Source of the DNA: Pirellulaceae bacterium
Lineage (GTDB): Bacteria; Planctomycetota; Planctomycetia; Pirellulales; Pirellulaceae
Reading direction: 5' to 3'
Assembly: GCA_029243025.1 (NCBI GenBank)
Contig: JAQWSU010000045.1
Span: 744,001 to 808,000 of the forward strand
Length of the DNA stretch: 64,000 bases
Numbering within the stretch: position 1 is the stretch's first letter; each line of letters starts with the position of its first letter. The notes beneath the pieces are model-generated. The model did not search any database, had not been told where the DNA came from, and worked only from the letters and a program-made list of their open reading frames with translations. Shown in pieces: positions 35,936 through 45,099 of this stretch. Both the position numbers and the translations under genes were made by a program.

Positions 35936-36871
35936 TTGGCGACTTCTACTGTGCAATCGACCGTACCCACATTTTCAATCGTGGTCCCAACACGTGATCG
36001 TCCGCTCCAACTGGCCACATGCCTCGCAGCATTTCCTGATCTGAATTACCCAACCGACCACTTCGATGTCATCATTGTTGACGATGGCAGCAAGGCACCG
36101 TTGTCTGAAGTTGCTGCACGATTTCAGAAAAGACTCAATATTCGCCTGCTAACACAAAGCCCATCTGGACCAGCCACGGCGCGCAACTTCGGCGCATCGC
36201 ATTCACAAGCGGAATACTTAGCATTCATCGATGATGACTGCGAACCAGACGTCAACTGGTTGAAAAATATTGCGGATATGTTTCGATTGAGCCCCGACAG
36301 TGGAATCGGCGGCAAAACAAACAACGCCTTAACCGACAACCTTTACTCAGCGACAAGCCAACTGATCATCGATCGCATCTACAACTACTACAACGACGAC
36401 AACTCAGGTTCCGCAAAGCCACTATTCTTCACATCAAATAATTTGGCAATTCCACGCAAACTGTTTGAGCAAATGGGAGGATTCGACAAATCATTTCCGA
36501 TCGCGGCGGCTGAGGATCGAGAATTTTGCAATCGCTGGATAAAGCAGGGGAACCAATTCGTCTATGCGCCTGACGCGACGGTAAAGCATTCCCATTGGTT
36601 ATCGTTTAGAAAATTCCTGAGGCAACACTTTAATTATGGTCGCGGATCTTTTCTGTTTCATCGAATCACCAAGGATTCCGTGCAGAAACGTATCCGACGG
36701 GGAACCCTGTCGTTGTACCAACAATTACTGCAACCACCGCCGCCAGGCACGAAAAATCGACTTACCATCACGAGCCTGCTGCTTGCCTCACAAATAGCAA
36801 CGACGGCTGGTTATTACCGAGAAAAAATACAGATAAAAAAATCCAGCGCCCGCGGAACAATACTCAATTGA
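35936..36871 (+). CDS. Glycosyltransferase family 2
   Basis: About 311 residues from a TTG at 35936, which has AAGGT 10 nt upstream; the frame is open to a TTG at 35849 without a ribosome binding site. GT-A fold: FSIVVPTRDRPLQLATCLAA, FDVIIVDDGSKA, GPATARNFGASHSQAEYLAF and the metal-binding IDDDCEPD (DxD). FFTSNNLAIPRKLFEQMGGFD and AAEDREFCNRW complete the acceptor side. No membrane segment except perhaps a weakly hydrophobic C-terminus. Part of the run starting with the sulfotransferase. Probably acts on surface polysaccharide or a glycolipid. Confidence 0.85.
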   Translation: MATSTVQSTVPTFSIVVPTRDRPLQLATCLAAFPDLNYPTDHFDVIIVDDGSKAPLSEVAARFQKRLNIRLLTQSPSGPATARNFGASHSQAEYLAFIDDDCEPDVNWLKNIADMFRLSPDSGIGGKTNNALTDNLYSATSQLIIDRIYNYYNDDNSGSAKPLFFTSNNLAIPRKLFEQMGGFDKSFPIAAAEDREFCNRWIKQGNQFVYAPDATVKHSHWLSFRKFLRQHFNYGRGSFLFHRITKDSVQKRIRRGTLSLYQQLLQPPPPGTKNRLTITSLLLASQIATTAGYYREKIQIKKSSARGTILN

Positions 36872-37136
36872 CGCAAAACTTGGCGAACATCATACCAATC
36901 TCCCGACAGATTGAGATCCAAAAATAACCCACGATCTGTTTTGCTTCCCGCTGTCATTTCACGAATCCCCGCTTGACCGGGACGCAAGAAAGAAACTCGC
37001 CAAACGCGTTTCAGCCCCCATGGCATTGTGAGTCCTGCTTTGAAATCGGATTGGTGTCGATCACCTTCGCAATAAAGTAGACACGATCGTTGACGACAAG
37101 CTCGTACTCGGCGATCTTTAAAGGGGTACATTTCAT
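36814..37136 (-). pseudogene. Possible frameshifted small gene
   Basis: From an ATG at 37136 the minus strand reads MKCTPLKIAEYELVVNDRV then YFIAKVIDTNPISK and stops at 37011. Protein-like sequence continues in a neighbouring frame from about 37050: KRVWRVSFLRPGQAGIREMT, then GSKTDRGLFLDLNLSGDWYD and VRQVLRQLSIVPRAL, to a stop at 36814 within the 3' end of the glycosyltransferase gene. Joined by one frameshift they would make about 100 residues. The short form of 41 residues could also be a real gene. No family is recognised with confidence. Confidence 0.4.
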
Positions 37137-37160
37137 GACCGACCTAAGTGGACTCGCAGC

Positions 37161-38045
37161 GTGTCAGATCAACTTCCTCATACCCCAAGCTCAACGGATC
37201 GCATGCAATGCATGGAAATCTGGGGAGGCAACGCTCCAGTAGATCGGAGCTTCACAGTTCCAGGACTCGAAGTTTGGGTTTACAGTCAACCCTATAAGCA
37301 AGACGCCCGCGGAGGCGACGTTTATTATGTATCCTCTTGCCTTTCAGGTCGCATCACCCGTCTCCTGGTAGCCGATGTCAGCGGGCACGGCCAGGCCGTC
37401 GCGGGCGTGGCGACTGGACTCCGTGATCTGATGCGGCGAAACGTCAATTTGATTAATCAAAGTCGTTTCGTTCGTGAAATGAATCAGCAATTCCCAGTGG
37501 GACCTGACTTCGAAATCTTCGCAACAGCACTCGTTTGCACATTTTTTGCACCGACACAATTCTTACAGTTTTGCAATGCGGGAAATCCGGTCCCCTATCT
37601 TTTTCGTGAACAGGCAGGAAGCTGGTCTTCGGCTGAAGAGTTGGCCCAGGTGGTCAAAGGCCAAGGTCGCATGGCAGACACCCCTCTCGGTATCTTTCAG
37701 GATGCAGATTATTCGCAATTCGAAACCAAGCTTTTCCCAGAGGACATGGTACTTTGTGCCAGCGATGCGCTGACAGAATCGCTCGACAAATCCGGTAATT
37801 TGTTGGGAGCTGACGGACTACTGAAAATTGTGAATCAGCTGGATCCAACGCAACCCTCCCAACTGATTCCCCAAATCTTGCGGCAGGTGGCTGCCCAACA
37901 CCCAGGAAATTTGAGCCAGGACGATACAACCCTATTGCTATTTCGCGCCAACGGCACCAAGTCGCCTCGTAAAAACGATTGGCTCGCTTTTTTCCGTTGG
38001 TTGCGTGGCGTTCGTGATCGAACTCAACTCACCGAAACTCCTTAG
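37161..38045 (+). CDS. SpoIIE/PP2C-type protein phosphatase
   Basis: 294 residues from a GTG start. The fold is that of SpoIIE-type Ser/Thr phosphatases: YKQDARGGDVYYVSS (46-60) provides the first metal-binding Asp, RLLVADVSGHGQAVAG the second, with FEIFATALVCTFFAP, FCNAGNPVPYLF, MVLCASDALTES and the final LSQDDTTLLLFRA. Such enzymes act on anti-sigma factor antagonists or other phosphoproteins in stress and general signalling. There is no sensor, receiver or membrane domain, so the input comes from elsewhere. No anti-sigma factor gene is adjacent. The ribosome binding site is weak, and an internal ATG at residue 15 is an alternative start. Confidence 0.85.
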   Translation: MSDQLPHTPSSTDRMQCMEIWGGNAPVDRSFTVPGLEVWVYSQPYKQDARGGDVYYVSSCLSGRITRLLVADVSGHGQAVAGVATGLRDLMRRNVNLINQSRFVREMNQQFPVGPDFEIFATALVCTFFAPTQFLQFCNAGNPVPYLFREQAGSWSSAEELAQVVKGQGRMADTPLGIFQDADYSQFETKLFPEDMVLCASDALTESLDKSGNLLGADGLLKIVNQLDPTQPSQLIPQILRQVAAQHPGNLSQDDTTLLLFRANGTKSPRKNDWLAFFRWLRGVRDRTQLTETP

Positions 38046-38202
38046 ATCCCGACGCACCATGGAATTCAATCGCTCGTTTGGCGTGAAACGAGCTTTCAAG
38101 AGGCTATCGACTCGCTGATAATGAGGACATCTCGACTTTCCAGTTTCGATCAGACTTTTTCGGCCGCCTTCACCAACCATCACGATCAACGAGTGTCATC
38201 TC

Positions 38203-39711
38203 TTGAACGAACACTCTAATTCCTCGCCTGCCCCAATCGATCGAATCCTGATCATCGGTGGTGGAACGGCTGGCTGGATGAGCGCTACCTACTTGCGGCG
38301 TCTGACCAACTGCCAAGTCGCATTGATCGAGTCACCGAATGTGCCGACTGTCGGTGTAGGTGAAGCCACCATTCCTGCAATTGTCGACTTCCTGAAAGTC
38401 CTTGATCTCAATGAAGATGAATTCATGCGACGGTGCCAAGCAACTTATAAGCTTGGTATTGAGTTCATCGATTGGTTACACGAGGATCACCGCTATTGGC
38501 ATCCTTTTGGCCTCTGCGGCGGTCAGTTGGACAACCTTGATCTATTTCATTTCTGGCTGAAACGTAAACGCGAAACTCAAAATCAAGAGGAGTATGCTGC
38601 TTATTCCCTGCAGGCTTTGCTGGCGGAAGCAGGGAAAGTACATCGAACAATCGGCGGCAATCCCATTGTTCAAAACTATGCTTTTCATCTCGACGCCGCT
38701 GCCTTTGCAAACTACCTGCAATCGATTGCAACAAAGCACGGCGTTCGGCATGTTTCGGCAGACGTGCAGCAAGTCGAGACAAATGACAATGGCTGGATCA
38801 AGGGCGTTGAACTAACAGATGGTCGAATGGTTCAAGCTGACCTCTACCTGGATTGCACCGGAAGCAGAGGGCTACTGATCGAGCAAGGCCTGCAAGACCC
38901 TTACGTCGACTGGTCGGAAACGCTGCTTTGTGATCGAGCTGCCGTGGTCTCTCTTCCCGTCGACCCGCAGATGCCTCCCTATACTCAGGCAACCGCAGCG
39001 TCCGCGGGTTGGATCTGGCGAATTCCACTGCAGAATCGAGTAGGTTGCGGATATGTTTACTCCAATGCTCACCTCTCAGAAACTGCCGCGACGCATGAAT
39101 TACTTGAATTCACCGGATTGCCGGATCGTGCCGAGTCCTCCGTTCGGCACCTACCCATGCGAGTCGGTCGCCGTAAAACCTTTTGGAAGTCGAACTGTGT
39201 TTCCATCGGCCTATCCTCTGGATTTATTGAACCTCTCGAATCGACAGGAATATTTTTGGTTCAGCGAGCGCTGGAGGTACTGCTTGACTGCTTTCCAGAT
39301 CAAAACTGTCATGAAACATTGCGACAGCTCTTTAACGATCGGCTTGAGGAAGCCTACGAGGAAACTCGAGACTTTGTGTTGTTACACTACCTCCTTTCAC
39401 GGCGCAACGATTCACCGTTTTGGTCAGCTGCCCGCGACGTGCCCATCCCGACTTCGCTGGCCGATCGACTTCAACGATATGATGAAACCGCTATGATTCT
39501 TGAATCCGCGCATCCTGTGTTTCGAGAAATGAATTTTTATTACATTTATGCCGGAAATCAGCGACTGCCAAAACGTCACCACGCACGAGCCAACTTCTCA
39601 AATTTCGAATCTGTTTGCCAGCTGCTCGATCGCATCAAGACGAACAATCACAAACTGGTTAAGCAGATGCCTGGGCATGCCGAATTCCTCGACGATCTAT
39701 TGAGTAAATAG
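38203..39711 (+). CDS. FAD-dependent tryptophan halogenase-like protein
   Basis: 502 residues, close to the 500-540 of flavin-dependent tryptophan halogenases. FAD-binding Rossmann motif ILIIGGGTAGWMSATYLRRL (15-34); GVGEATIPAIVDFL near 51; the halogenase signature WxWxIP is present as WIWRIP near 269; a lysine (Lys83, ATYKLGIEF) falls where the catalytic lysine is expected, and SSGFIEPLESTG near 338-349 supplies the conserved glutamate. Such enzymes use FADH2, O2 and halide to halogenate an aromatic substrate and need a separate flavin reductase, not seen here. The substrate could be free tryptophan, a peptide or another aromatic. The start is a TTG at 38203. Confidence 0.85.
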   Translation: MNEHSNSSPAPIDRILIIGGGTAGWMSATYLRRLTNCQVALIESPNVPTVGVGEATIPAIVDFLKVLDLNEDEFMRRCQATYKLGIEFIDWLHEDHRYWHPFGLCGGQLDNLDLFHFWLKRKRETQNQEEYAAYSLQALLAEAGKVHRTIGGNPIVQNYAFHLDAAAFANYLQSIATKHGVRHVSADVQQVETNDNGWIKGVELTDGRMVQADLYLDCTGSRGLLIEQGLQDPYVDWSETLLCDRAAVVSLPVDPQMPPYTQATAASAGWIWRIPLQNRVGCGYVYSNAHLSETAATHELLEFTGLPDRAESSVRHLPMRVGRRKTFWKSNCVSIGLSSGFIEPLESTGIFLVQRALEVLLDCFPDQNCHETLRQLFNDRLEEAYEETRDFVLLHYLLSRRNDSPFWSAARDVPIPTSLADRLQRYDETAMILESAHPVFREMNFYYIYAGNQRLPKRHHARANFSNFESVCQLLDRIKTNNHKLVKQMPGHAEFLDDLLSK

Positions 39712-39932
39712 TCCCTGTCTAACAGCAAACATAAACCTCATGACCATGAGATCGACCGGTCGTGAGAGCGTAAAGCAAAGAACACTGGAGGGCTTCCATC
39801 GTGGGCGAGCTGCTCCCTTTTGCGAATCGCGTCGCCATTGAGCAGCACGAGACTGGCTCAAATCCAACAATCCGATCAGGGGTTTGGTAAAATCCGGCTT
39901 CTCCTGCCCGCTAACCGACGAGGAACTGATTG

Positions 39933-40604
39933 ATGTCCCCCAAAAATGCTTCGCGATTCTGGTTATCTCTGGCAGTTACAGCAACATGGCTCATCACGCC
40001 TTCCGGCAAGGCAGACGAATCTAAAACAAGAAAGATTCAGTCGCTTCAAGTCAGTGACACATCCGTAACGGAGATTCTTAAGCATCTCGGTGCCCAGCTC
40101 GAGCATGGAACCTCATCCAAACAAATTGCCAGCTACGAAAATCTCTTCAATCGAACAGACCCCAATCAGGACGGAAAACACTCAAAACGAGAATACGTTG
40201 AGCAGGGCCAATATCTAACGCCCCGAGCAAGAGCCGGCATCTTTCAGGCTGCGGATGAAAACGCCGATGACTTCGTCACAAGAGACGAATATGTCTTAAA
40301 TCGAATCATCACCGACGAAGCCAAATCCCTGATTCAGGGCATGGACCACAGCAAAGACGGTCTCGTTGACCGAGCCGAATTTGTCAACCGGACAATAGAT
40401 CAATTGTCCGATCCGAAACTTGCCAATCAGGTTTTCTCTGCCTTGGATACAAACGAAAATGGTCAGATCACCATTCCAGAATATCTCCAAGTATGGGGCC
40501 GCTGGGCGCGTTCCGGACAACCAACCGCCGCAACGCGCATCATCGCTCGAAAAGAAAAGCTGAAGGACGCAACATCAAAACGCCAGTCGACTCCGCCAAA
40601 ATGA
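39933..40604 (+). CDS. Secreted EF-hand calcium-binding protein
   Basis: 223 residues from ATG 39933, with GAGGAAC about 7 nt upstream. A signal peptide is present (RFWLSLAVTATWLITPSGKA). Four EF-hand-like loops follow: DPNQDGKHSKRE, DENADDFVTRDE, DHSKDGLVDRAE and DTNENGQITIPE, at about 71, 104, 137 and 172. The first, third and fourth fit the calcium-loop pattern well; the second has Asp in place of the usual glycine. EF-hand secreted proteins are frequent in planctomycetes, and their roles are unknown. Transcribed in the same direction as the halogenase, 221 bases downstream of it. Confidence 0.85.
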   Translation: MSPKNASRFWLSLAVTATWLITPSGKADESKTRKIQSLQVSDTSVTEILKHLGAQLEHGTSSKQIASYENLFNRTDPNQDGKHSKREYVEQGQYLTPRARAGIFQAADENADDFVTRDEYVLNRIITDEAKSLIQGMDHSKDGLVDRAEFVNRTIDQLSDPKLANQVFSALDTNENGQITIPEYLQVWGRWARSGQPTAATRIIARKEKLKDATSKRQSTPPK

Positions 40605-41101
40605 TCGTCCACGTCGGGCAACTTCCCAAACCGCAGTTCGAATCCAGCCCCGTTAGACACCCTTGAGCACCCGCCCTAGCCGCCAGCGGTCACTGGCTCC
40701 CTCTCAGTGAGCCGTCGAGCAACATGCTCAGTTCGTACCGAGCAATCAACCAAAGCACACCTCCCATCCGAATCCATCGCACCGTTCGCGCCGCGCCCCC
40801 CGACTGCTCCAGAAGGCGAGACAGACCGACACCATCTTCACTAGGAATCAGGAAAAATCTCAACACCAGCAGTGCGCGCAACAATTAAATTCGCATTTTC
40901 TTGCCGCGACGGGTGCTCAAACTGGGTTTCGCGCATATCATGCCGTGGCGCTTTCGCGGACTGTGATCGCAGGAAGATCGATATTGGGAGACCAATACGG
41001 CGGACTCGAAGGCCTACCAAGACGTGAGGCGAGCCAGACCCTTCGCCCCAAACATCTCCTATCCGATCGCCTTCAAACAAAACCAACACAGTGAGCTTCC
41101 C
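40605..41101. other. Intergenic region, nothing recognised
   Basis: No gene is supported. A minus-strand open frame (40690-40884) reads as a partly hydrophobic peptide but has no ribosome binding site. The promoter of the downstream CIA30 gene is probably inside. Confidence 0.4.
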
Positions 41102-41689
41102 ATGAAATCTGCATTGCTCATCCTCAGCACCGTTCTCTGTCTCCCAACCGTCGTCTTTGCAGGCGATCGCATGCTGTTCACTTTTGATCGCCCTGATTCG
41201 GCATCCAGGTGGCGAGCAGTAAACGATACCGTCATGGGAGGACGCTCGGACGGTCGCTTCAAAATCAACGATCAACAACAGTTTGAGTTTTACGGTAACC
41301 TGTCACTCGAAAACAACGGCGGATTCGCTTCCGTCCGAAGCCGGGGAGGACGTTTGGGTTTGGTGACAGGCGATACAATCGTCGCAAAGGTTCGTGGAGA
41401 CGGTCGCAAATACAGTATGAGTCTCTACACGCCCCAACGAAGAATGGCTTTTTCTTATCGCGCGAGCTTCCAGACGAAGCCGGACGAGTGGATGATCGTA
41501 AGGCTTCCCCTCGACAAGTTCGTGGCCACTTCATTCGGTAGAGTCTTACCGGGCCGGCAACTCGATCCCCGCACGGTAGTCGGTATTGGTCTCTTCCTCG
41601 GTGACAAGAAGCCCGGTCCGTTCGAACTAGAAGTCGATTGGATCAAGGCAACACAAACCGATCTCCGACCGGTTAGTTCTGGAAAGTAA
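41102..41689 (+). CDS. Secreted CIA30-domain protein
   Basis: 195 residues from ATG 41102, chosen because it begins a signal peptide (MKSALLILSTVLCLPTVVFA). The mature protein matches the CIA30 domain (complex I intermediate-associated protein 30), a galactose-binding-like beta-sandwich: WRAVNDTVMGGRSDGRFKIN at 38-57, FYGNLSLENNGGFASVRSRG, then a C-terminal VVGIGLFLGDKKPGPFELEV with DWIKA. Bacterial members are often annotated by this domain only; exported forms are unlikely to act in complex I assembly and may bind carbohydrate. The neighbour upstream is the EF-hand gene; downstream the kelch gene converges on it. Confidence 0.85.
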   Translation: MKSALLILSTVLCLPTVVFAGDRMLFTFDRPDSASRWRAVNDTVMGGRSDGRFKINDQQQFEFYGNLSLENNGGFASVRSRGGRLGLVTGDTIVAKVRGDGRKYSMSLYTPQRRMAFSYRASFQTKPDEWMIVRLPLDKFVATSFGRVLPGRQLDPRTVVGIGLFLGDKKPGPFELEVDWIKATQTDLRPVSSGK

Positions 41690-41742
41690 CCGCAGCGAAC
41701 AGCTTGGTGAGAGGGATCGTTGCTGTCGGACAGTGGGTCATC

Positions 41743-43056
41743 TCACCGATGTCGCCGCAAAGCTTGGCAACCTACCAACAGTCCAATCCACAACAAGCTG
41801 AGGGAGGATGGCTCCGGCACCAGTGAAAAACTCCAAACGTCATTGTCGACGTTGAGATAGTTGACTGGATCAACCGGGTTGAAGGTCTCCCGATCGCCAC
41901 CGAAGGAGTAAATGGCATCCTGCCCGTCCGCTGTTGAAGCAACAAGCGCGTCAAAGTCGTACTTGACATCTCCTGGCGAGCTTGCATTCCAGGATTCCTG
42001 TTCAAGCATTTCCCAGGTAACGCCATTCGGACTACTCCACATATCCATTGGATTAGCAGGCTTGAATGGATCGGTCGGGTCCACGCTGAGTCCGAAACCG
42101 CCGAAGACGACGATCTCGTCTTCCAGAAGTACGGCTTGGTGTCCAGGCCGAGCCGGCCACCCGGCAGATTCTGTCACGAGTTCCCAGCTTTCGCCATCTT
42201 GTGTTCTCCAGACGTCGTTAAAATACGGTGGACAACGGGGGCCCGAGTCACAAGTAAATCCGTCCTCTCCTCCGAGCAAATAAATAAAGTCATCTTTTAC
42301 GACCACGGCGGCCCCAGCACGGGGCATCCAAGGAGCCGCGTCAGTCACTTGCTGCCAATCAGCGCCGTCGTTGCTAGATTTCCAGACATCATTGAAATAG
42401 ATCCTTGGAGGCCCCTGAGGTCCGACGATGGCCGCATCATCATTGGTCGAACCGCCCAGCACATAAATCTCATCCCGGAACACAATGCTGCTCAATCCGG
42501 CGCGACCCGCCCAACCTGAATCCATCGTTTTCGCAGTCCAGTTAATTCCGTCTGAACTACTCCAGACATCGTTAAAAAATTCTGAGCTCGGGATTTGCGG
42601 TGGACCAAAGGGAGCAGGATTATCAATGATGTTAAAATTCTGACCGCCCAAAACATACATCTCGTCACCCTTGGTGACGCTCTGAAAGTAAGCACGGGCT
42701 GACCAATGTCCCGCATTATCGGTTGCTAAGATTTCCTGCCAACTCGCACCTCGGTCATCACTCTTCCAAACATCGCCCCACAGATTACTCGCCCCAAATA
42801 CAGGAACATCGACGGGGTTTAATGGAGTGCGTCCGCCCATTAGATAAAACTGGTCGTTCAGTTCGACCACTTGCAGTCCGGCTCGCGGTGTCCACGCTGC
42901 ACTTGAATTCACGACATCCCATTGATAGTCGCTGAATTCAGCAGATTTCACTTCGAGTGACAGGATTGAAAAAAAACCGAAAATCACGAGCGACCAACTA
43001 ATTCCATGCAGCGGTTGCTTGTCGTGCTTTCCAAACGAGAACATTTCGACGAGCAT
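41743..43056 (-). CDS. Secreted kelch beta-propeller PEP-CTERM protein
   Basis: About 437 residues from ATG 43056; further in-frame starts exist upstream and one downstream (43044). An N-terminal hydrophobic segment (SWSLVIFGFFSILSLEVKSA) acts as the signal. Six kelch-like repeats follow, each with a YVLGG-type turn and a NDVWSSSDG-type strand: examples EMYVLGGQNF, EIYVLGGSTN, FIYLLGGEDG, EIVVFGGFG and AIYSFGGDRE. The C-terminus carries a PEP-CTERM tag (VPEPSSLSLLWIGLLVGCQA then LRRHR). Probably a surface-sorted propeller that binds or modifies a ligand; galactose-oxidase-like catalytic residues were not identified. Confidence 0.85.
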   Translation of the reverse strand: MLVEMFSFGKHDKQPLHGISWSLVIFGFFSILSLEVKSAEFSDYQWDVVNSSAAWTPRAGLQVVELNDQFYLMGGRTPLNPVDVPVFGASNLWGDVWKSDDRGASWQEILATDNAGHWSARAYFQSVTKGDEMYVLGGQNFNIIDNPAPFGPPQIPSSEFFNDVWSSSDGINWTAKTMDSGWAGRAGLSSIVFRDEIYVLGGSTNDDAAIVGPQGPPRIYFNDVWKSSNDGADWQQVTDAAPWMPRAGAAVVVKDDFIYLLGGEDGFTCDSGPRCPPYFNDVWRTQDGESWELVTESAGWPARPGHQAVLLEDEIVVFGGFGLSVDPTDPFKPANPMDMWSSPNGVTWEMLEQESWNASSPGDVKYDFDALVASTADGQDAIYSFGGDRETFNPVDPVNYLNVDNDVWSFSLVPEPSSLSLLWIGLLVGCQALRRHR

Positions 43057-43503
43057 ATTTTGTACCTGAATCAAAAGATAACCAAAGTAACTGAACTCCA
43101 TTAACCTAAACGGCAATCAGCGAATCGTCAAAGCGCTTCATGAAAACACAAGCGAGTCGAGACATTTTTTTTGACAGGTTTACGTCAGCACTTGGATGTC
43201 ATCGCAATTTGGTGGCCAACCATTCGAAACCGCTCACGCGCAAGCAAGAAAAAAAAATAATGAAATCCGGTTAGCATGTTTACCAGCGATCGCAACGCTT
43301 ACGCGTTAGCTCGATCAAGAGCTGGACAGAATCGCTCCCAACGTATGCGTTACACCGCGAGCAGAGCTGACAGGGTCTAGAATCGACCGAGATGAATCGG
43401 GCCCAAAAAAAGCGATCTTCCAATAATTTTGGAAGATCGCTTTACCATCTGTCTTGGGGGCGGTAACCATCCACCGAGGTGAAGGGTTACCCAATAGTTA
43501 AAA
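43057..43503. other. Region between kelch gene and pckA
   Basis: It holds the pckA terminator (43404-43443) and presumably the kelch gene promoter. A poly-A/T-rich stretch (GAAAAAAAAAT near 43249-43260) is present. No gene is supported. Confidence 0.45.
43404..43443 (-). terminator. Rho-independent terminator of pckA
   Basis: On the minus strand a 14-bp perfect stem (AAAGCGATCTTCCA with its complement, 7-nt loop) runs into a stretch of thymines and then GGGC, about 60 bases past the pckA stop. Strong intrinsic terminator. Confidence 0.9.
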
Positions 43504-45099
43504 CTACGAGACAACCTGCGGGGAACGAGGTCCGGCAGCTCGCACTGCCGCACTGACTCCTTCCGAGTAGGTCTTAAAATTCTCATGGAACAAACGGGCA
43601 AGCTTAGCTGCGACTTGGTCGTAGGCCTCTGAATCCGCCCAAGTGTTACGAGGAACGAGGATTTCATCCGGGACACCTGGACATTTCTTCACGACATCCA
43701 GCCCAAAGAAGGGCTCACGTTCAACAGGAGCATTAGACAGGTCGCCGCAATGCACTGCATTAACAATTGCGCGTGTGTAGGCAAGCTTAATTCGCTCACC
43801 AACGCCATGAGAACCTCCGCTCCAGCCGGTGTTGATTAACCAGACATTGGCGTTACTTTTCACGATTTTTTTCGACAACAATTCAGCATATTTGCCTGGA
43901 TGCCAAACGAGAAATGGTCCGCCAAAGCAAGGCGAAAAAGTCGCCTCAGGTTCAGTCACACCTACTTCTGTACCGGCGACTTTCGCCGTGTACCCGCTGA
44001 TGAAGTGGTATTCAGCCTGTTCGGGAGTCAGCCGACTGACAGGCGGCAAGACCCCGAATGCATCACAAGTCAAAAACACGATATCCGTGGGATGATCGGC
44101 CATACAGGGAATTCGCGCATTTGAAATAAATTCAATCGGATAGGATCCGCGGGTATTCTCGGTGATGCTTGAGTTGGCAAAATCAACGTGGTGATCCGCC
44201 TCGTCATAAACGACATTCTCTAGAACCGCACCGTACTTGAGCGCGTCAAAAATATCAGGTTCGGCTTCGCAGGTTAGATAGATGGCTTTCGCGTAGCAGC
44301 CTCCTTCGATATTAAAAATCCCGCTGTCGGTCCAACAGTGCTCGTCATCACCAATCAATTGACGATTGGGATCTGCTGAGAGTGTCGTCTTCCCAGTCCC
44401 TGAAAGTCCGAACAATATCGACGATTCACCGGTCTTCGGATTAGCAGTCGCCGAACAGTGCATCGGCAATACGTCCTGTTTCGGCATGAGATAATTGGCA
44501 AGCGTAAAAACAGCTTTTTTCATTTCGCCGGCATATTGAGTGCCCAAAATCACAACCTCACGACGTTCAAGGCTTAAATCGACACTCGTCTTGGACGTCA
44601 TGCTTTCCGTGTAACGATTGGCGGGGAAAGCACCGGAGTTCAAGATCACACAGTCCGGCTCACCAAAATCTTCTAATTCTTCGCGGGTCGGGCGAATCAA
44701 CATATTGTGCATAAAGAGTGCATGATAGGGACGGGCACAAATGACACGCACTTTTAAACGGTACGCCGGATCCCAACCGGCAAAAGCATCGACGACATAG
44801 AGCCGTTCACGGGTGTTCAAATAATCGATCGCCCGTTCTCGATTGACGTAAAACACATTTTCGTCGAGACCAATATTGATCGGCCCCCACCATACGTCAT
44901 CGGCCGAATCAGGATGACGTACGACTCGCTTGTCTTTGGGTGACCGCCCGGTTTTGTCACCGGAATAGGCTATTAACGCTCCCGTATCAGACAGGGTCGC
45001 ACCCTTTTCATAGCGTAGTGACTCTTGATACAGCTCAGCCGGAGAAACATTTCGCAACACTTTGTCGACGTCGATTCCATACTCGTGTAAGTCAAACAT
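43504..45099 (-). CDS. pckA: Phosphoenolpyruvate carboxykinase (ATP)
   Basis: 531 residues, normal length. It converts oxaloacetate and ATP to phosphoenolpyruvate, CO2 and ADP, the first step of gluconeogenesis. Seen motifs: TGRSPKDKRVVRHP (substrate site), LGTQYAGEMKKAVFTLANYL, the kinase-1a P-loop LFGLSGTGKTTLSADPN, the metal-binding LIGDDEHCW, ENTRGSYPIEFI, LTCDAFGVLPPVSRLTPEQA and NTGWSGGSHGVGERIKLAYT. The start was set at ATG 45099 (GAGGG about 9 nt upstream); a TTG at 45132 in frame would add 11 residues. A strong terminator follows, so the gene is probably transcribed alone. Confidence 0.96.
   Translation of the reverse strand: MFDLHEYGIDVDKVLRNVSPAELYQESLRYEKGATLSDTGALIAYSGDKTGRSPKDKRVVRHPDSADDVWWGPINIGLDENVFYVNRERAIDYLNTRERLYVVDAFAGWDPAYRLKVRVICARPYHALFMHNMLIRPTREELEDFGEPDCVILNSGAFPANRYTESMTSKTSVDLSLERREVVILGTQYAGEMKKAVFTLANYLMPKQDVLPMHCSATANPKTGESSILFGLSGTGKTTLSADPNRQLIGDDEHCWTDSGIFNIEGGCYAKAIYLTCEAEPDIFDALKYGAVLENVVYDEADHHVDFANSSITENTRGSYPIEFISNARIPCMADHPTDIVFLTCDAFGVLPPVSRLTPEQAEYHFISGYTAKVAGTEVGVTEPEATFSPCFGGPFLVWHPGKYAELLSKKIVKSNANVWLINTGWSGGSHGVGERIKLAYTRAIVNAVHCGDLSNAPVEREPFFGLDVVKKCPGVPDEILVPRNTWADSEAYDQVAAKLARLFHENFKTYSEGVSAAVRAAGPRSPQVVS

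Noticed and set aside
40690-40884. Minus-strand 64-residue open frame with a hydrophobic patch
   Set aside because: Starts at a TTG without a ribosome binding site and matches nothing known; left as intergenic.
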